Origin: Phenylobacterium sp. J367
GTDB taxonomy: Bacteria; Pseudomonadota; Alphaproteobacteria; Caulobacterales; Caulobacteraceae
Direction: 5' to 3'
DNA: 64,000 nucleotides
Assembly: GCF_024699985.1 (NCBI RefSeq)
Contig: NZ_JAJONA010000001.1
Coordinates: 2,232,001 to 2,296,000 of the forward strand
Shown here: positions 56,183-64,000 of the stretch, one piece after another
How positions within the stretch are numbered: position 1 is the first letter of the stretch
Layout of the letters: each line of letters begins with the position of its first letter
The notes under the pieces: generated by a model
The model's input: the letters and a program-made list of their open reading frames with translations, nothing else
Database searches by the model: none
Told to the model about the DNA's origin: nothing
Position numbers and translations under genes: made by a program

Positions 56183-56966
56183 TCAGGCGGCCTTCGGTCC
56201 CATCAGGGCGAAGACCGCGCCCTGGGGGTCGGTGGCCTGCAGCACCCAGTCGCCGCTCGGCACCTCCATCGGGCCCATGATCAGCGCGCCGCCGCTGGCC
56301 GAGACCTTGGCCGCGGCCTCGTCGATGCCGCCCACCCGGAAGTAGTAGGTCCAGCAGGGGACCGGCATGTTTGCGGGCTTGGTCATCATTCCGCCCGCCG
56401 GGCCGTCGGGCGTGGAGAACAGCCGGTAGGCGCCCATGGGGCCCATGTCCATGTCGCTGTCCTTCGTCCAGCCGAACAGGTCGGCGTAGAAGCTCCAGGC
56501 CTTCTCCAGGTCGCCCGCGTAGAGCTCGCGCCAGCCGACCGTGCCGACGGCGCCGGCCTCCGGGCTGGGCGGCGTCTCGTCCATGGGCGCGGGCGTCATG
56601 ATGGCGATCACCGCGCCCGTGGGGTCGGCGATCACCGCGAAGCGGCCGATCCCGGGGATGTCGGTCGGCGGGACCTGGACCTCGCCGCCGAGCGTCGTGG
56701 CCTTCGCCGCCGCGGCGTCCACGTCGTCCACCGCCACATAGGACGTCCAGTTCGGCGGCACGCCCTGCGCCTTCATATCCGCGCTGAGCTCCATCATGCC
56801 GCCGACGCCGGGCGCCGGGGCCGACGATCCAGTAGGACATGCCGCTGTCGTCAGGCGCGGGCATCTCGTCCACGTCCCAGTTCAGCAGCGGCGGATAGAA
56901 GGCCTTGGCCCCCGCGACGTTGGGGGTCATCAGCTCGTACCAGATGAAGCGGCCGTGGTCGGACAT
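56183..56966 (-). CDS. Two-domain VOC (glyoxalase/bleomycin-resistance fold) protein (frameshifted)
   Basis: A 260-residue protein with two VOC modules, each starting with a short paired strand pattern: FIWYELMTPNVAGAKAFYPP in the first, and GWRELYAGDLEKAWSFYADL in the second. IADPTGAVIAIM and ATDPQGAVFALM are the matching ends, so it is an internal duplication. One extra G in the run at 56817-56820 breaks the first module; removing it gives GPAPGVGGMMELS. VOC proteins act on or bind small molecules; the substrate is unknown. It is followed by ybaK. Confidence 0.9.
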
Positions 56967-57025
56967 CCGAGGCTCCTTCGGTGAGGGCGCCACCTTATCC
57001 CCGACCGGCGACGTTTGAACGACGG

Positions 57026-58816
57026 CTAGACCAGCCGCTTGCCGGCGTCGTCGATGATCGAGCCCAGGTCGCGGGCTTCCTCGGCCATGATCATCTCGTT
57101 GTGCGCCTTGCCCGACGGGATCATCGGGAAGCAGTTCTCTTCCTTGGTCACCCGGCAGTCGAAGATCACCGGCTTGTCGACGTTGATCATCTCCAGGATC
57201 GCCGCATCCAGTTCGTCCGGCCGCTCGGCGCGGAGGCCGACGCCGCCGTAGGCCTCCGCCAGCTTCACGAAGTCGGGCAGGGAGGCGGAGTAGGAGTGCG
57301 AGTAGCGCTCGCCGTGCAGCAGCTGCTGCCACTGACGGACCATGCCCATCCACTCGTTGTTCAGGATGAAGATCTTGATCGGCAGGCCGTACTGCACCGC
57401 CGTGGAGATCTCCTGCATGGTCATCTGCACGCTGGCGTCGCCGGCGATGTCGATGACCAGGCTCTTGGGGTGGGCCATCTGCACGCCGACCGCGGCCGGC
57501 AGGCCGTAGCCCATGGTGCCCAGGCCGCCGGAGGTCATCCAGCGGTTCGGCTCGTCGAAGTGGTAGTACTGGGCGGCCCACATCTGGTGCTGGCCGACCT
57601 CGGTGGTGATGTAGGTGTCGCGGTCCTTGGTCAGCTCGTAGAGCCGCTGGATCGCGTACTGCGGCTTGATCAGCTTGTCGTCCTGGCGGAAGCGGAAGCA
57701 GTCGCGGGCCCGCCAGGCGTCCACCTGCTTCCACCATTCGTCGAGCGCGGTCTTGTCGACCGTCAGGCGGCGTTGCTTCCAGGCGGCGATCAGGTCCTCC
57801 AGCACGCTGGCCGCGTCGCCGACGATGCCGATGTCGGCGCGCACGTTCTTGCCGATCGAGGAGGCGTCGATGTCGATGTGGATCTTGCGAGAGGTGGGCG
57901 CGAAGGCGTCGAGCCGGCCGGTCACCCGGTCGTCGAACCGCGCGCCGATCGCCACCATGACGTCGCAGTCGTGCATGGCGTTGTTGGCCTCGAAGGAGCC
58001 GTGCATGCCGACCATGCCCAGCCACTTCTTGTCCGACGCCGGAAAGGCGCCCAGGCCCATCAGGGTGGAGGTGACCGGCGCCCCGGTCAGCTCGGCGAAC
58101 TCGCGCAGCAGGGCCGCGGCGCGGGGGCCGGCGTTGATCACGCCGCCGCCGGTGTAGAGGATCGGCCGGCGCGCGCTGGCGATCATCGCCGCGGCCTCGG
58201 CGATGCGCGAGGCGTCGCCCTTCACGCGCGGCGTGTAGTTGTGGCTGTGGCGGACCTCGGCCGGGCCCTGGTAGGCGGCCTTCCCGAACTGAACGTCCTT
58301 CGGGATGTCGATGACCACCGGGCCGGGCCGGCCGGACGTGGCGATATGGAAGGCCTCGTGCATGATCCGGGGCAGGTCGGCGACATCCTTCACCAGGTAG
58401 TTGTGCTTGGTGCAGGGCCGCGTGATCCCGATGGTGTCGCACTCCTGGAAGGCGTCGGTGCCGATCAGGTGGGTGGCGACCTGGCCGGTGATGACCACCA
58501 GCGGGATCGAGTCCATCAGGGCGTCGACGATCCCGGTAACGGCGTTGGTGGCGCCCGGCCCGGAGGTCACGAGGACGACGCCCGGCTTGCCGGTGGAGCG
58601 GGCATAACCCTCGGCGGCGTGGGTCGCGCCCTGCTCGTGGCGGACGAGGACGTGGGTCAGTTTGGGCTCGTTGAACAGCGCGTCGTAGATCGGCAGCACC
58701 GCGCCGCCGGGATAGCCGAAGAGCACCTCGACGCCCTGGTCCACGAGGGCGCGGACCACGATCTCCGCGCCGGAGATGGTGTCAGCCTGGGCTTCGATGG
58801 TCTGGTGGGCGGTCAT
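57026..58816 (-). CDS. ilvB: Acetohydroxyacid synthase catalytic subunit
   Basis: IlvB makes acetolactate and acetohydroxybutyrate, the first shared step to valine, leucine and isoleucine, using thiamine diphosphate. The 596-residue protein has the catalytic glutamate in [19 protein letters not shown], the FAD-binding middle domain ([18 protein letters not shown]) and the ThDP/Mg motif [14 protein letters not shown]...LNNEWMGM. It is intact. It is preceded by a leader peptide and an attenuator, and separated from ilvN by accessory genes. Confidence 0.98.
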   Translation of the reverse strand: MTAHQTIEAQADTISGAEIVVRALVDQGVEVLFGYPGGAVLPIYDALFNEPKLTHVLVRHEQGATHAAEGYARSTGKPGVVLVTSGPGATNAVTGIVDALMDSIPLVVITGQVATHLIGTDAFQECDTIGITRPCTKHNYLVKDVADLPRIMHEAFHIATSGRPGPVVIDIPKDVQFGKAAYQGPAEVRHSHNYTPRVKGDASRIAEAAAMIASARRPILYTGGGVINAGPRAAALLREFAELTGAPVTSTLMGLGAFPASDKKWLGMVGMHGSFEANNAMHDCDVMVAIGARFDDRVTGRLDAFAPTSRKIHIDIDASSIGKNVRADIGIVGDAASVLEDLIAAWKQRRLTVDKTALDEWWKQVDAWRARDCFRFRQDDKLIKPQYAIQRLYELTKDRDTYITTEVGQHQMWAAQYYHFDEPNRWMTSGGLGTMGYGLPAAVGVQMAHPKSLVIDIAGDASVQMTMQEISTAVQYGLPIKIFILNNEWMGMVRQWQQLLHGERYSHSYSASLPDFVKLAEAYGGVGLRAERPDELDAAILEMINVDKPVIFDCRVTKEENCFPMIPSGKAHNEMIMAEEARDLGSIIDDAGKRLV

Positions 58817-58850
58817 GGCAGTCTGCCTTCGGGGCGTTTGGGCAATAAAA

Positions 58851-58867
58851 AGGCCCGCGGGGGGCCT
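58851..58867 (-). terminator. Attenuator stem-loop in the ilvB leader
   Basis: On the minus strand the stem AGGCCC / GGGCCT with a five-base loop is followed by TTTTTATT, all between the leader peptide and the ilvB start. Such a terminator inside a leader, behind a peptide rich in Ile, Val and Leu, is the classic attenuation layout. Confidence 0.85.
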
Positions 58868-58909
58868 GGTGACGAGCGACCGGTCGGTCCTGACGCGATG
58901 TCAGTCCGT

Positions 58910-58945
58910 CTACGGCCGCCCTACGAGTACAAGAATGGTGCGCAC
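58910..58945 (-). CDS. ilvL: ilvB leader peptide, MRTILVLVGRP
   Basis: An 11-residue frame, GTG CGC ACC ATT CTT GTA CTC GTA GGG CGG CCG TAG, has GGAAG seven bases before the GTG. Five consecutive codons specify Ile-Leu-Val-Leu-Val, the amino acids made by the pathway, so ribosome stalling when they are scarce would favour an antiterminator over the hairpin at 58851-58867. Attenuation of ilvBN is, to my knowledge, established in Caulobacter. Confidence 0.85.
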   Translation of the reverse strand: MRTILVLVGRP

Positions 58946-58987
58946 GTGCGTTCTTCCAAACTGGAGGATCAGGGCTTTCGCATGCTC

Positions 58988-59920
58988 CTAGGAAGCCGTC
59001 AAGACGGGGTTCTGCGCAATAAACTGCCTCCATTGCCCATCGGGGTCCGACGCCGTGAGCCGCGGCCAGTCCGCCATCTGGCCGCGCATCCAGGTGGTCT
59101 GGCGCTTGGCGTACCGGCGGGTCTCCATCTGGGCGACGGCCAGGGCCTGCGCCAGCGTGGCCTCGCCGCGCAGGTGTGCGGCGATCTCGCGCACGCCCAC
59201 GGCCTTCATGGCCGGCAAGTCGGGATCGAGGTTGCGGGCGAGGAGGGCGCGCACCTCGTCCACCGCGCCCACGCGGACCATGGCCTCGAGCCGCATGTCG
59301 CATCGTGCGTAGAGGACGTCCCGCGGCGGCTCCAGGGCGACGGCGGAGAAGCCTCCCGCAGCCAGGGCCGGCTCGCCGGTCTTCTGCCAGTCGGTCAGGC
59401 TGGTCCCGGTGGCGGCATAGACCTCCCAGGCGCGGCAGAGGCGCTGGCGGTCGCCGGGCGCGATCCGCTGGGCGGCGGCTGGGTCGTGGGCGGCCAGCCG
59501 CACGCGGAAGGCGGGCTCGCCCAGGGTCTCGTAGTCGGCGGCTGACGCCTCGCGAGCCTCCGGCGGAATGGCCGGGACCTCCGCCAGTCCCTGGGTCAGC
59601 GCCCGGAAGTAGAGGCCCGTGCCGCCGACCACGACGGCCGACCGACCCCGGGACCCGATGTCGGCCAGCACGCCCGAAGCGGCGCGCAGCCAGCGGCCCA
59701 CCGACCAGCCGTCTGCAGGGTCCGCCGTCCCGAACAGGTGATGCGGGGCGCGGGCCTCGTCCTCCGGAGACGGCGCCGCGGTGATCACCCGCAGGCCGGC
59801 ATAGAGCTGCATGGAGTCGGCATTGACGATCTCGGCGCCCACGGTCTCGGCCAGGCGCAGCGCCAGCGCGGACTTGCCGCTTGCCGTCGGCCCGGCGATC
59901 AGCCAGATGCGGGGCTCCAT
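58988..59920 (-). CDS. miaA: tRNA dimethylallyltransferase
   Basis: MiaA adds dimethylallyl to A37 of tRNAs that read UNN codons. The 310-residue protein has the P-loop [54 protein letters not shown], and the C-terminal [15 protein letters not shown] tRNA-binding block. ATG 59920 (MEPRIWL) is preferred; a GTG at 59935 is possible. Its start codon overlaps the start codon of divergent serB by two bases. ilvB and its leader lie downstream on the same strand. Confidence 0.96.
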   Translation of the reverse strand: MEPRIWLIAGPTASGKSALALRLAETVGAEIVNADSMQLYAGLRVITAAPSPEDEARAPHHLFGTADPADGWSVGRWLRAASGVLADIGSRGRSAVVVGGTGLYFRALTQGLAEVPAIPPEAREASAADYETLGEPAFRVRLAAHDPAAAQRIAPGDRQRLCRAWEVYAATGTSLTDWQKTGEPALAAGGFSAVALEPPRDVLYARCDMRLEAMVRVGAVDEVRALLARNLDPDLPAMKAVGVREIAAHLRGEATLAQALAVAQMETRRYAKRQTTWMRGQMADWPRLTASDPDGQWRQFIAQNPVLTAS

Positions 59921-60806
59921 GCAGATCGCCTTCACCTATGTCGTTCCGCCGGCCTCGTCGGCCCACCTGCCCAATCTGAAAGCGTTGGCGAAGGCAAGGG
60001 TCATCGACAACCGCTTCCTGGCAGACGGCAAGACCTTCGCCGAGGACTTCGTGCTCGAGGTCGATGATCCGGCCGCCTTCCGGGCGGAGCTGGCCGAGGA
60101 CCTCGCCGACGTTCCCATCGACTGGTGCGTGCAGCCGGCCGAAGGGCGGAAGAAGCGCCTGCTGGTGGCCGACATGGACTCCACCATCATCAACGTCGAG
60201 TGCCTGGACGAGATCGCCGACTACGCCGGCAAGAAGGCCGAGATCGCCGAGATCACCGAGCGCGCCATGCGCGGCGAGCTGGAGTTCGAGGGCGCGCTCC
60301 GGGAGCGGGTCGGCAAGCTGAAGGGCCTCGCCACGACCGCGCTCCAACAGGCCTATGACGAGCGCGTGCGGCTCAATCCCGGCGCGCGGACCCTGGTCCG
60401 CACCATGGCCGCCAACGGCGCGCGCTGCGTGCTGGTCTCCGGAGGCTTCACCTTCTTCACGAGCCGCGTCGCCGATGCGGCCGGCTTCCACGACAACCGC
60501 GCCAACACCCTGAATGCGGCCGACGGCGCCCTGCTCGGCACGGTGGGCGAACCGATCCTCGGCCGCGAGGCCAAGCTCGCCGCCTTGAAGGAGGAGGCCG
60601 CCGCGCTCAGCATCGACCTGGCCCTGACGCTGGCGATCGGAGACGGCGCCAACGACCTCGCGATGATCAAGGCGTCCGGCCTGGGCGTCGCCTACCGCGC
60701 CAAGCCGGTGGTGGCCGCCGAGGCGCACTGCAAGGTGGACCACGCCGACCTGACCGCGGTGCTCTACTTCCAGGGCTACGCCGAGGACGAGTTCGTCACG
60801 GACTGA
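59919..60806 (+). CDS. serB: Phosphoserine phosphatase
   Basis: SerB releases serine from phosphoserine, the last step of serine synthesis. The 295-residue HAD enzyme has the nucleophile motif [20 protein letters not shown] (DxDxT), the motif II serine in [13 protein letters not shown] and motif [18 protein letters not shown]. The N-terminal 75 residues form a small ACT-like regulatory domain ([17 protein letters not shown]). GGGG lies upstream of ATG 59919, inside the miaA coding sequence. Confidence 0.96.
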   Translation: MQIAFTYVVPPASSAHLPNLKALAKARVIDNRFLADGKTFAEDFVLEVDDPAAFRAELAEDLADVPIDWCVQPAEGRKKRLLVADMDSTIINVECLDEIADYAGKKAEIAEITERAMRGELEFEGALRERVGKLKGLATTALQQAYDERVRLNPGARTLVRTMAANGARCVLVSGGFTFFTSRVADAAGFHDNRANTLNAADGALLGTVGEPILGREAKLAALKEEAAALSIDLALTLAIGDGANDLAMIKASGLGVAYRAKPVVAAEAHCKVDHADLTAVLYFQGYAEDEFVTD

Positions 60807-60812
60807 AGCAGC

Positions 60813-60993
60813 CTACCTCCCCCACGAAGTGGCGGGAGGGGGACCGCCGGCCGAGGCGAAGCCGGAGAGCCGGTGGTGGAGGGGGCAAGCCCCACGCACT
60901 GCCGGCCGTCTGCCCCCTCCACCATTCGCTCTTCCCCGGTCTTCGCCGGGGTCGGCGAACGGTCCCCCTCCCGCCGCTGCGCGGGGGAGGTAG
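60813..60993. repeat. 181-bp composite palindrome
   Basis: The ends CTACCTCCCCC (60813-60823) and GGGGGAGGTAG (60983-60993) are exact inverted copies, and within them GGCGGGAGGGGGACCG faces CGGTCCCCCTCCCGCC. The centre carries two further hairpins (for example CCCCGG TCTT CGCCGGGG near 60936-60953). It is of the same style as 753-888 and 6912-7055, and lies between serB and the HAD gene. Confidence 0.7.
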
Positions 60994-61026
60994 AGTCCTG
61001 GTGTGAACTCCGCTAGCAAGCGCGCC

Positions 61027-61693
61027 ATGAGTCTGCCGCGCACCGTAAAAGCCGTCGTCTTCGATATGGACGGCCTCTTGGTGGACACCGAGACGGTCTA
61101 TTGCCAGGCGCTCACCGAGGCCTGCGTGGAAATGGGCCACGAGCTACCCAGCAGCGTGCTGCACCAGATGATCGGCCAGGTCTGGATCAACAGCGTCCCG
61201 CTGCTGATGGCCCACTTCGGCGAGGGCTTCGACCCCGAGGCCATGCGCGAGCGGGCCACCGCCATGTTCTACGAGATCGTCGAGGCGGAGGTGGCGCTGA
61301 AGGCCGGCGTGGTGGAAATCCTCGACGAGCTGGACCGCCGCAGCCTGCCCCGGGCCATCGCCACCTCGTCGCGCCGCAGGGAGGTCGAACACCACATCGG
61401 CGGCCACGGCCTGCTGGACCGCTTCAACGCGATCCTGGCCAACGGCGACTATCCGCGGCCGAAGCCCAATCCGGACCCCCTACCTGGCCGCCGCCGCCGC
61501 GCTCGGCATCCCGCCCGAGGACTGCCTGGCGCTGGAGGACAGCCACAATGGCGTGCGCGCCGCCGCCGCCGCGGGGATGATGACCATCATGGTGCCGGAC
61601 ATGTTGCATCCCACCGACGAGATGCACGAGCTTTGCGTCCGCATCGCCCGCGACCTGCACGAGGTCCGCGAGTTGATCGCCGCCCAGGCCTAG
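61027..61693 (+). CDS. HAD-superfamily hydrolase, beta-phosphoglucomutase-like (frameshifted)
   Basis: A 221-residue HAD subfamily IA phosphatase. Motif I AVVFDMDGLLVDTE has the nucleophile Asp; a helical cap (CQALTEACVEMGHELPSSVL) follows; motif II is PRAIATSSRR; motif III KPNPDPYLAAA; motif IV CLALEDSHNGVRAAAAAG. One extra C in the run at 61476-61480 breaks motif III; removing it restores the frame to a TAG at 61691. The substrate is a small phosphate ester of unknown kind. ATG 61027; GTG 61003 is possible. Its stop overlaps that of the convergent GNAT gene. Confidence 0.9.
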
Positions 61694-62235
61694 AGGTCGA
61701 TCCAGTAGCGGCGGCCGAAGTCGCCCTCGATCCAGGGGTGGGGGATGGTGTCCAGGAGGACGCCGCCGTTCTTCTCGATCACCCGTGTCGAGGCGATGTT
61801 CTTCGTATTGACGGTGAGCATGACCCGGTCGAGCGGCAGGTTCGCCCGGCACCAGCCGAGCGCTTCCGCTAGCATCCCGGTGGCGAGGCCGCGCCCCTGC
61901 GCCGACGGGCGCACCGCATAGCCGATGTGGCCGCCCCAGGCCTCGAGCACGGCGTTCAGCCGGTGGCGGACGCCCACCGACCCGAGAAACGCATCGCCCT
62001 CGACCCTCCAGAGATGGGTCTCGGGCACCCGCTCGCCCAGCGAGCCGTCCGGCAGGACGATGGTGGTCGGCGGGTTGAGCTGCTGGCGCACGAACGCCTC
62101 GGGCTCGGCCGCGATGGCGGCGATCGCCTCCGGCGTTTCCGGCCGGAGGCTGTCGCGCTGATAGCCCTCGCGGAGCGCCTCGACGAACGAGGCCATGTAG
62201 CGAAGGTCCGGCCGGACGAGGGCCGACGGGCTCAC
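61690..62235 (-). CDS. GNAT-family N-acetyltransferase, RimJ/RimL-like
   Basis: A 181-residue acetyltransferase with HLWRVEGDAFLGSVGVRHRL, IGYAVRPSAQGRGLATGMLA (acetyl-CoA loop QGRGLA) and VMLTVNTKNIASTRVIEKNG, the pattern of RimJ/RimL-type enzymes that modify proteins or small amines. GTG 62235 overlaps the hflC TGA (GTGA), so it is translated with hflKC. The target is unknown; a link to the FtsH-HflKC complex is only suggested by position. Confidence 0.87.
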   Translation of the reverse strand: MSPSALVRPDLRYMASFVEALREGYQRDSLRPETPEAIAAIAAEPEAFVRQQLNPPTTIVLPDGSLGERVPETHLWRVEGDAFLGSVGVRHRLNAVLEAWGGHIGYAVRPSAQGRGLATGMLAEALGWCRANLPLDRVMLTVNTKNIASTRVIEKNGGVLLDTIPHPWIEGDFGRRYWIDL

Positions 62236-63131
62236 CGGCGGCCGCCCGAGGGTCCCTGTTCGAAGTAGCGGAAGAAGGCGCTGTCCGGGGAGAGCACCAT
62301 GGTCGTGTCGCCCTGGCCGAGGCTCGCCTCATAGGCCTGCATGGACCGGTAGAAGGCCGCGAAGCCGGCGTCCTTGCCGTAGGCCTGGGCGAGGATCCGC
62401 GTGCGCTGGGCGTCGCCCTCGCCTCGGGTGGTCTCGCCCTGTTCCTGGGCGGTGGCCAGCGTGATCGTCACCTCCCGGTCGGCGGCGGCCATCAGTTCGC
62501 GCTTCTGCTGTTCGCCGATGGCGCGGATGCGGGCGGCTTCCTGCTGCCGGTCGGTCTGCATGCGCCGGTAGACGGCTTCCTCGTTGATCTGCGGGAAGTC
62601 GGCGCGCTTGATCCTGACGTCGATCACCTCGATGCCGAGGCGCGAGGCCTCCGCGCGCTGGGCCACGTCGGCGCGGGTGAGCTGCATCAGCTGGCCCCGG
62701 CGGCCCGAGATGATGTCCTGCTGGCTGGCCGAGCCCAGCACCTGGCGCAGCGACGAGTTCACCAGCCGCTCGATACGGTCCTCCGCCGTCCGCTCGTCGC
62801 GGAGCGTCCGGTAGAAGTTCAGCGGATTGGAGATGCGGTAGCGGACGAAGGCGTCGACCACCAGGCGCTGCCGGTCGGCCGTGAGGATTTCCTCCTGCTG
62901 GCTTTCCAGGGCGATGTTGCGGCGGTCGAACTTGACGACGTTCTCGAGGAACGGCGCCTTCAGGTTGAGGCCTGCGCCGTTGGTGCCCGGCGCGTTGACC
63001 ACGCGGACCGGGTCGCCGAAGCGGACCACGATCGCCTGCTCGCGCTGGTCGACCACGAAGAGCGTGTTGGCCAGCACGATGGCCAGCACCACGACGGCGG
63101 CTACGTAGAGGGTGAACCGGTTACGCATCAT
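62232..63131 (-). CDS. hflC: FtsH protease regulator HflC
   Basis: HflC is a membrane-anchored SPFH (prohibitin-like) protein that with HflK forms a large cage around FtsH and limits its action on membrane proteins. The 299-residue protein has one N-terminal membrane helix (LYVAAVVVLAIVLANTLFVV) followed by the SPFH domain (VVDQREQAIVVRFGDPVRVV, RRNIALESQQEEILTADRQR) and a charged coiled coil (EAVYRRMQTDRQQEAARIRA, REVTITLATAQEQGETTRGE). The ATG overlaps the hflK stop. Confidence 0.97.
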   Translation of the reverse strand: MMRNRFTLYVAAVVVLAIVLANTLFVVDQREQAIVVRFGDPVRVVNAPGTNGAGLNLKAPFLENVVKFDRRNIALESQQEEILTADRQRLVVDAFVRYRISNPLNFYRTLRDERTAEDRIERLVNSSLRQVLGSASQQDIISGRRGQLMQLTRADVAQRAEASRLGIEVIDVRIKRADFPQINEEAVYRRMQTDRQQEAARIRAIGEQQKRELMAAADREVTITLATAQEQGETTRGEGDAQRTRILAQAYGKDAGFAAFYRSMQAYEASLGQGDTTMVLSPDSAFFRYFEQGPSGGRR

Positions 63132-64000
63132 TGGGCCCTCGCGCGGGGCTGGGCCTCGACGGACGGTTCAGGCGCCGCCATGGCGCCGGGCGACGCCGCG
63201 CTCCGGGGCCGGAACACATCGGGCGGCAGGATGATCGGGGCCGACGCGCCCTGGCTGTCGACGATCACCTTGTTCGAACGGGCAAGCACGCGCTGCATGG
63301 TCTCGATGTAAAGCCGGTCGCGGGTGACCCCGGGGGCGCGGCGGTATTCGGAATAGATGGAGTTGAAGCGGGCGGCGTCGCCGAGCGCCTCGCGGACCGA
63401 CTGCTCGCGATAGCCCTGAGCGGACTGGATGATGCGCGCGGCGTCCCCGCGCGCCTCATTGACGACGCGGTTGGCGTAGGTGCGGGCCTCGTTCACCGCC
63501 GAGGACTGGTCCTGTTCGGCGCTGTTCACGTCCCGGAAGGCGGCGATCGCCTGCTGGGGTGGGTTGGCGCTGCGGATCTGCACCTCGACCACGCGGACGC
63601 CGGCGCCCCACTGGTCCAGGGTGCGCTGCATCAGCTCGGCGGCCTGGATCTGCACCTGGCCGCGCTGGCGGGTCAGCACGTCGTCGAGCGGCATCCGGCC
63701 GACGACCTCGCGCATGGCGCTCTCGGCCACCGACTTCACGGACGCCTCCGGATCGCGCAGGCGGAAGACGAACTGGTCGGCGTCGGCCACGCGCCAGGTC
63801 ACGCTGAAGTCCAGGTCGACGATGTTCTCGTCGCCGGTGACCATCAGGCTCTCCTGGGGCACGTCGCTCTCGCCCACGCCGCCGATGTCGACCCGCTGCA
63901 GGCTGGTCACCGGCACCTTCACCACGCGCTCGACGGGGAAGGGCAGGTGGTAGCGCAGGCCCGGGCCCTCGTTGCGGGTGTAGGCCCCGAAGGTGGTGAC
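63128..64000 (-). CDS. hflK: FtsH protease regulator HflK (5' partial)
   Basis: Partner of HflC in the FtsH-regulating cage. The frame is open from the window edge (TTFGAYTRNEGPGLRYHLPF) through the SPFH domain (ESLMVTGDENIVDLDFSVTW, ESAMREVVGRMPLDDVL) and the coiled coil (AFRDVNSAEQDQSSAVNEAR) to a proline/alanine-rich tail. The N-terminal membrane anchor lies outside the window. The stop overlaps the hflC start. Confidence 0.96.
   Translation of the reverse strand, partial: VTTFGAYTRNEGPGLRYHLPFPVERVVKVPVTSLQRVDIGGVGESDVPQESLMVTGDENIVDLDFSVTWRVADADQFVFRLRDPEASVKSVAESAMREVVGRMPLDDVLTRQRGQVQIQAAELMQRTLDQWGAGVRVVEVQIRSANPPQQAIAAFRDVNSAEQDQSSAVNEARTYANRVVNEARGDAARIIQSAQGYREQSVREALGDAARFNSIYSEYRRAPGVTRDRLYIETMQRVLARSNKVIVDSQGASAPIILPPDVFRPRSAASPGAMAAPEPSVEAQPRARAQ

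Overview
The window looks like a piece of the chromosome of a Caulobacterales alphaproteobacterium, a Caulobacter or Phenylobacterium type organism. This rests on GC-rich sequence, a ctrA gene with a GANTC-rich promoter facing fliI-fliJ, a fliF-fliG-fliH-fliN-flbD operon with flhA close by, a circularly permuted two-piece tmRNA gene with the tag ANDNFAEEVRLAA, and a DUF4167 gene downstream of prmC. I saw no rRNA, tRNA, CRISPR array, transposase or phage gene.

Layout. 1-746: end of a TonB-dependent receptor. 895-8133 (mostly minus): translation-termination genes prfA and prmC plus DUF4167, with a MOSC protein, a YihY/BrkB membrane protein, an exported DJ-1-like protein and a GlxA-like regulator inserted between prfA and prmC. 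8272-13676: small proteins, ispG, rodZ and ptsP. 13828-31794: a metabolic and accessory stretch with a P450, a membrane-fused alpha/beta hydrolase, an MFS transporter, two back-to-back acetyltransferases resembling AAC(6') and AAC(3)-I, lysC/ubiG, methyltransferases, a chromate transporter, a zinc alcohol dehydrogenase, an M23 peptidase, arsC and an M28 peptidase. 31910-44179: the ctrA and flagellar block, interrupted by a small TetR operon. 44401-49708: a beta-lactamase-fold membrane protein, a C13 peptidase, a thioesterase, sspB, ssrA and a septation protein. 50654-58945: ilvN and ilvB separated by about 5.8 kb of accessory genes, with a peptide attenuator in front of ilvB. 58988-64000: miaA/serB, a HAD phosphatase, a GNAT, hflC and partial hflK.

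How the genes fit together. CtrA is the cell-cycle master regulator, and candidate CtrA sites lie before ctrA/fliI and before the fliF operon, the early flagellar genes; FlbD then controls later ones. The tmRNA tags stalled proteins and its neighbour SspB delivers tagged proteins to ClpXP, while HflKC regulates FtsH. IlvB and IlvN form acetohydroxyacid synthase, but here only ilvB sits directly behind the attenuator.

Quality warning. About twenty genes are broken by small indels, mostly one base in G or C runs, including lysC, prmC, rodZ and fliF/G/H. In every case a small correction restores a full-length frame divisible by three. I therefore read these as sequencing or assembly errors unless raw reads show otherwise, and give the coordinates of the whole repaired gene. 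The protein lengths quoted for such genes are those of the repaired frame.
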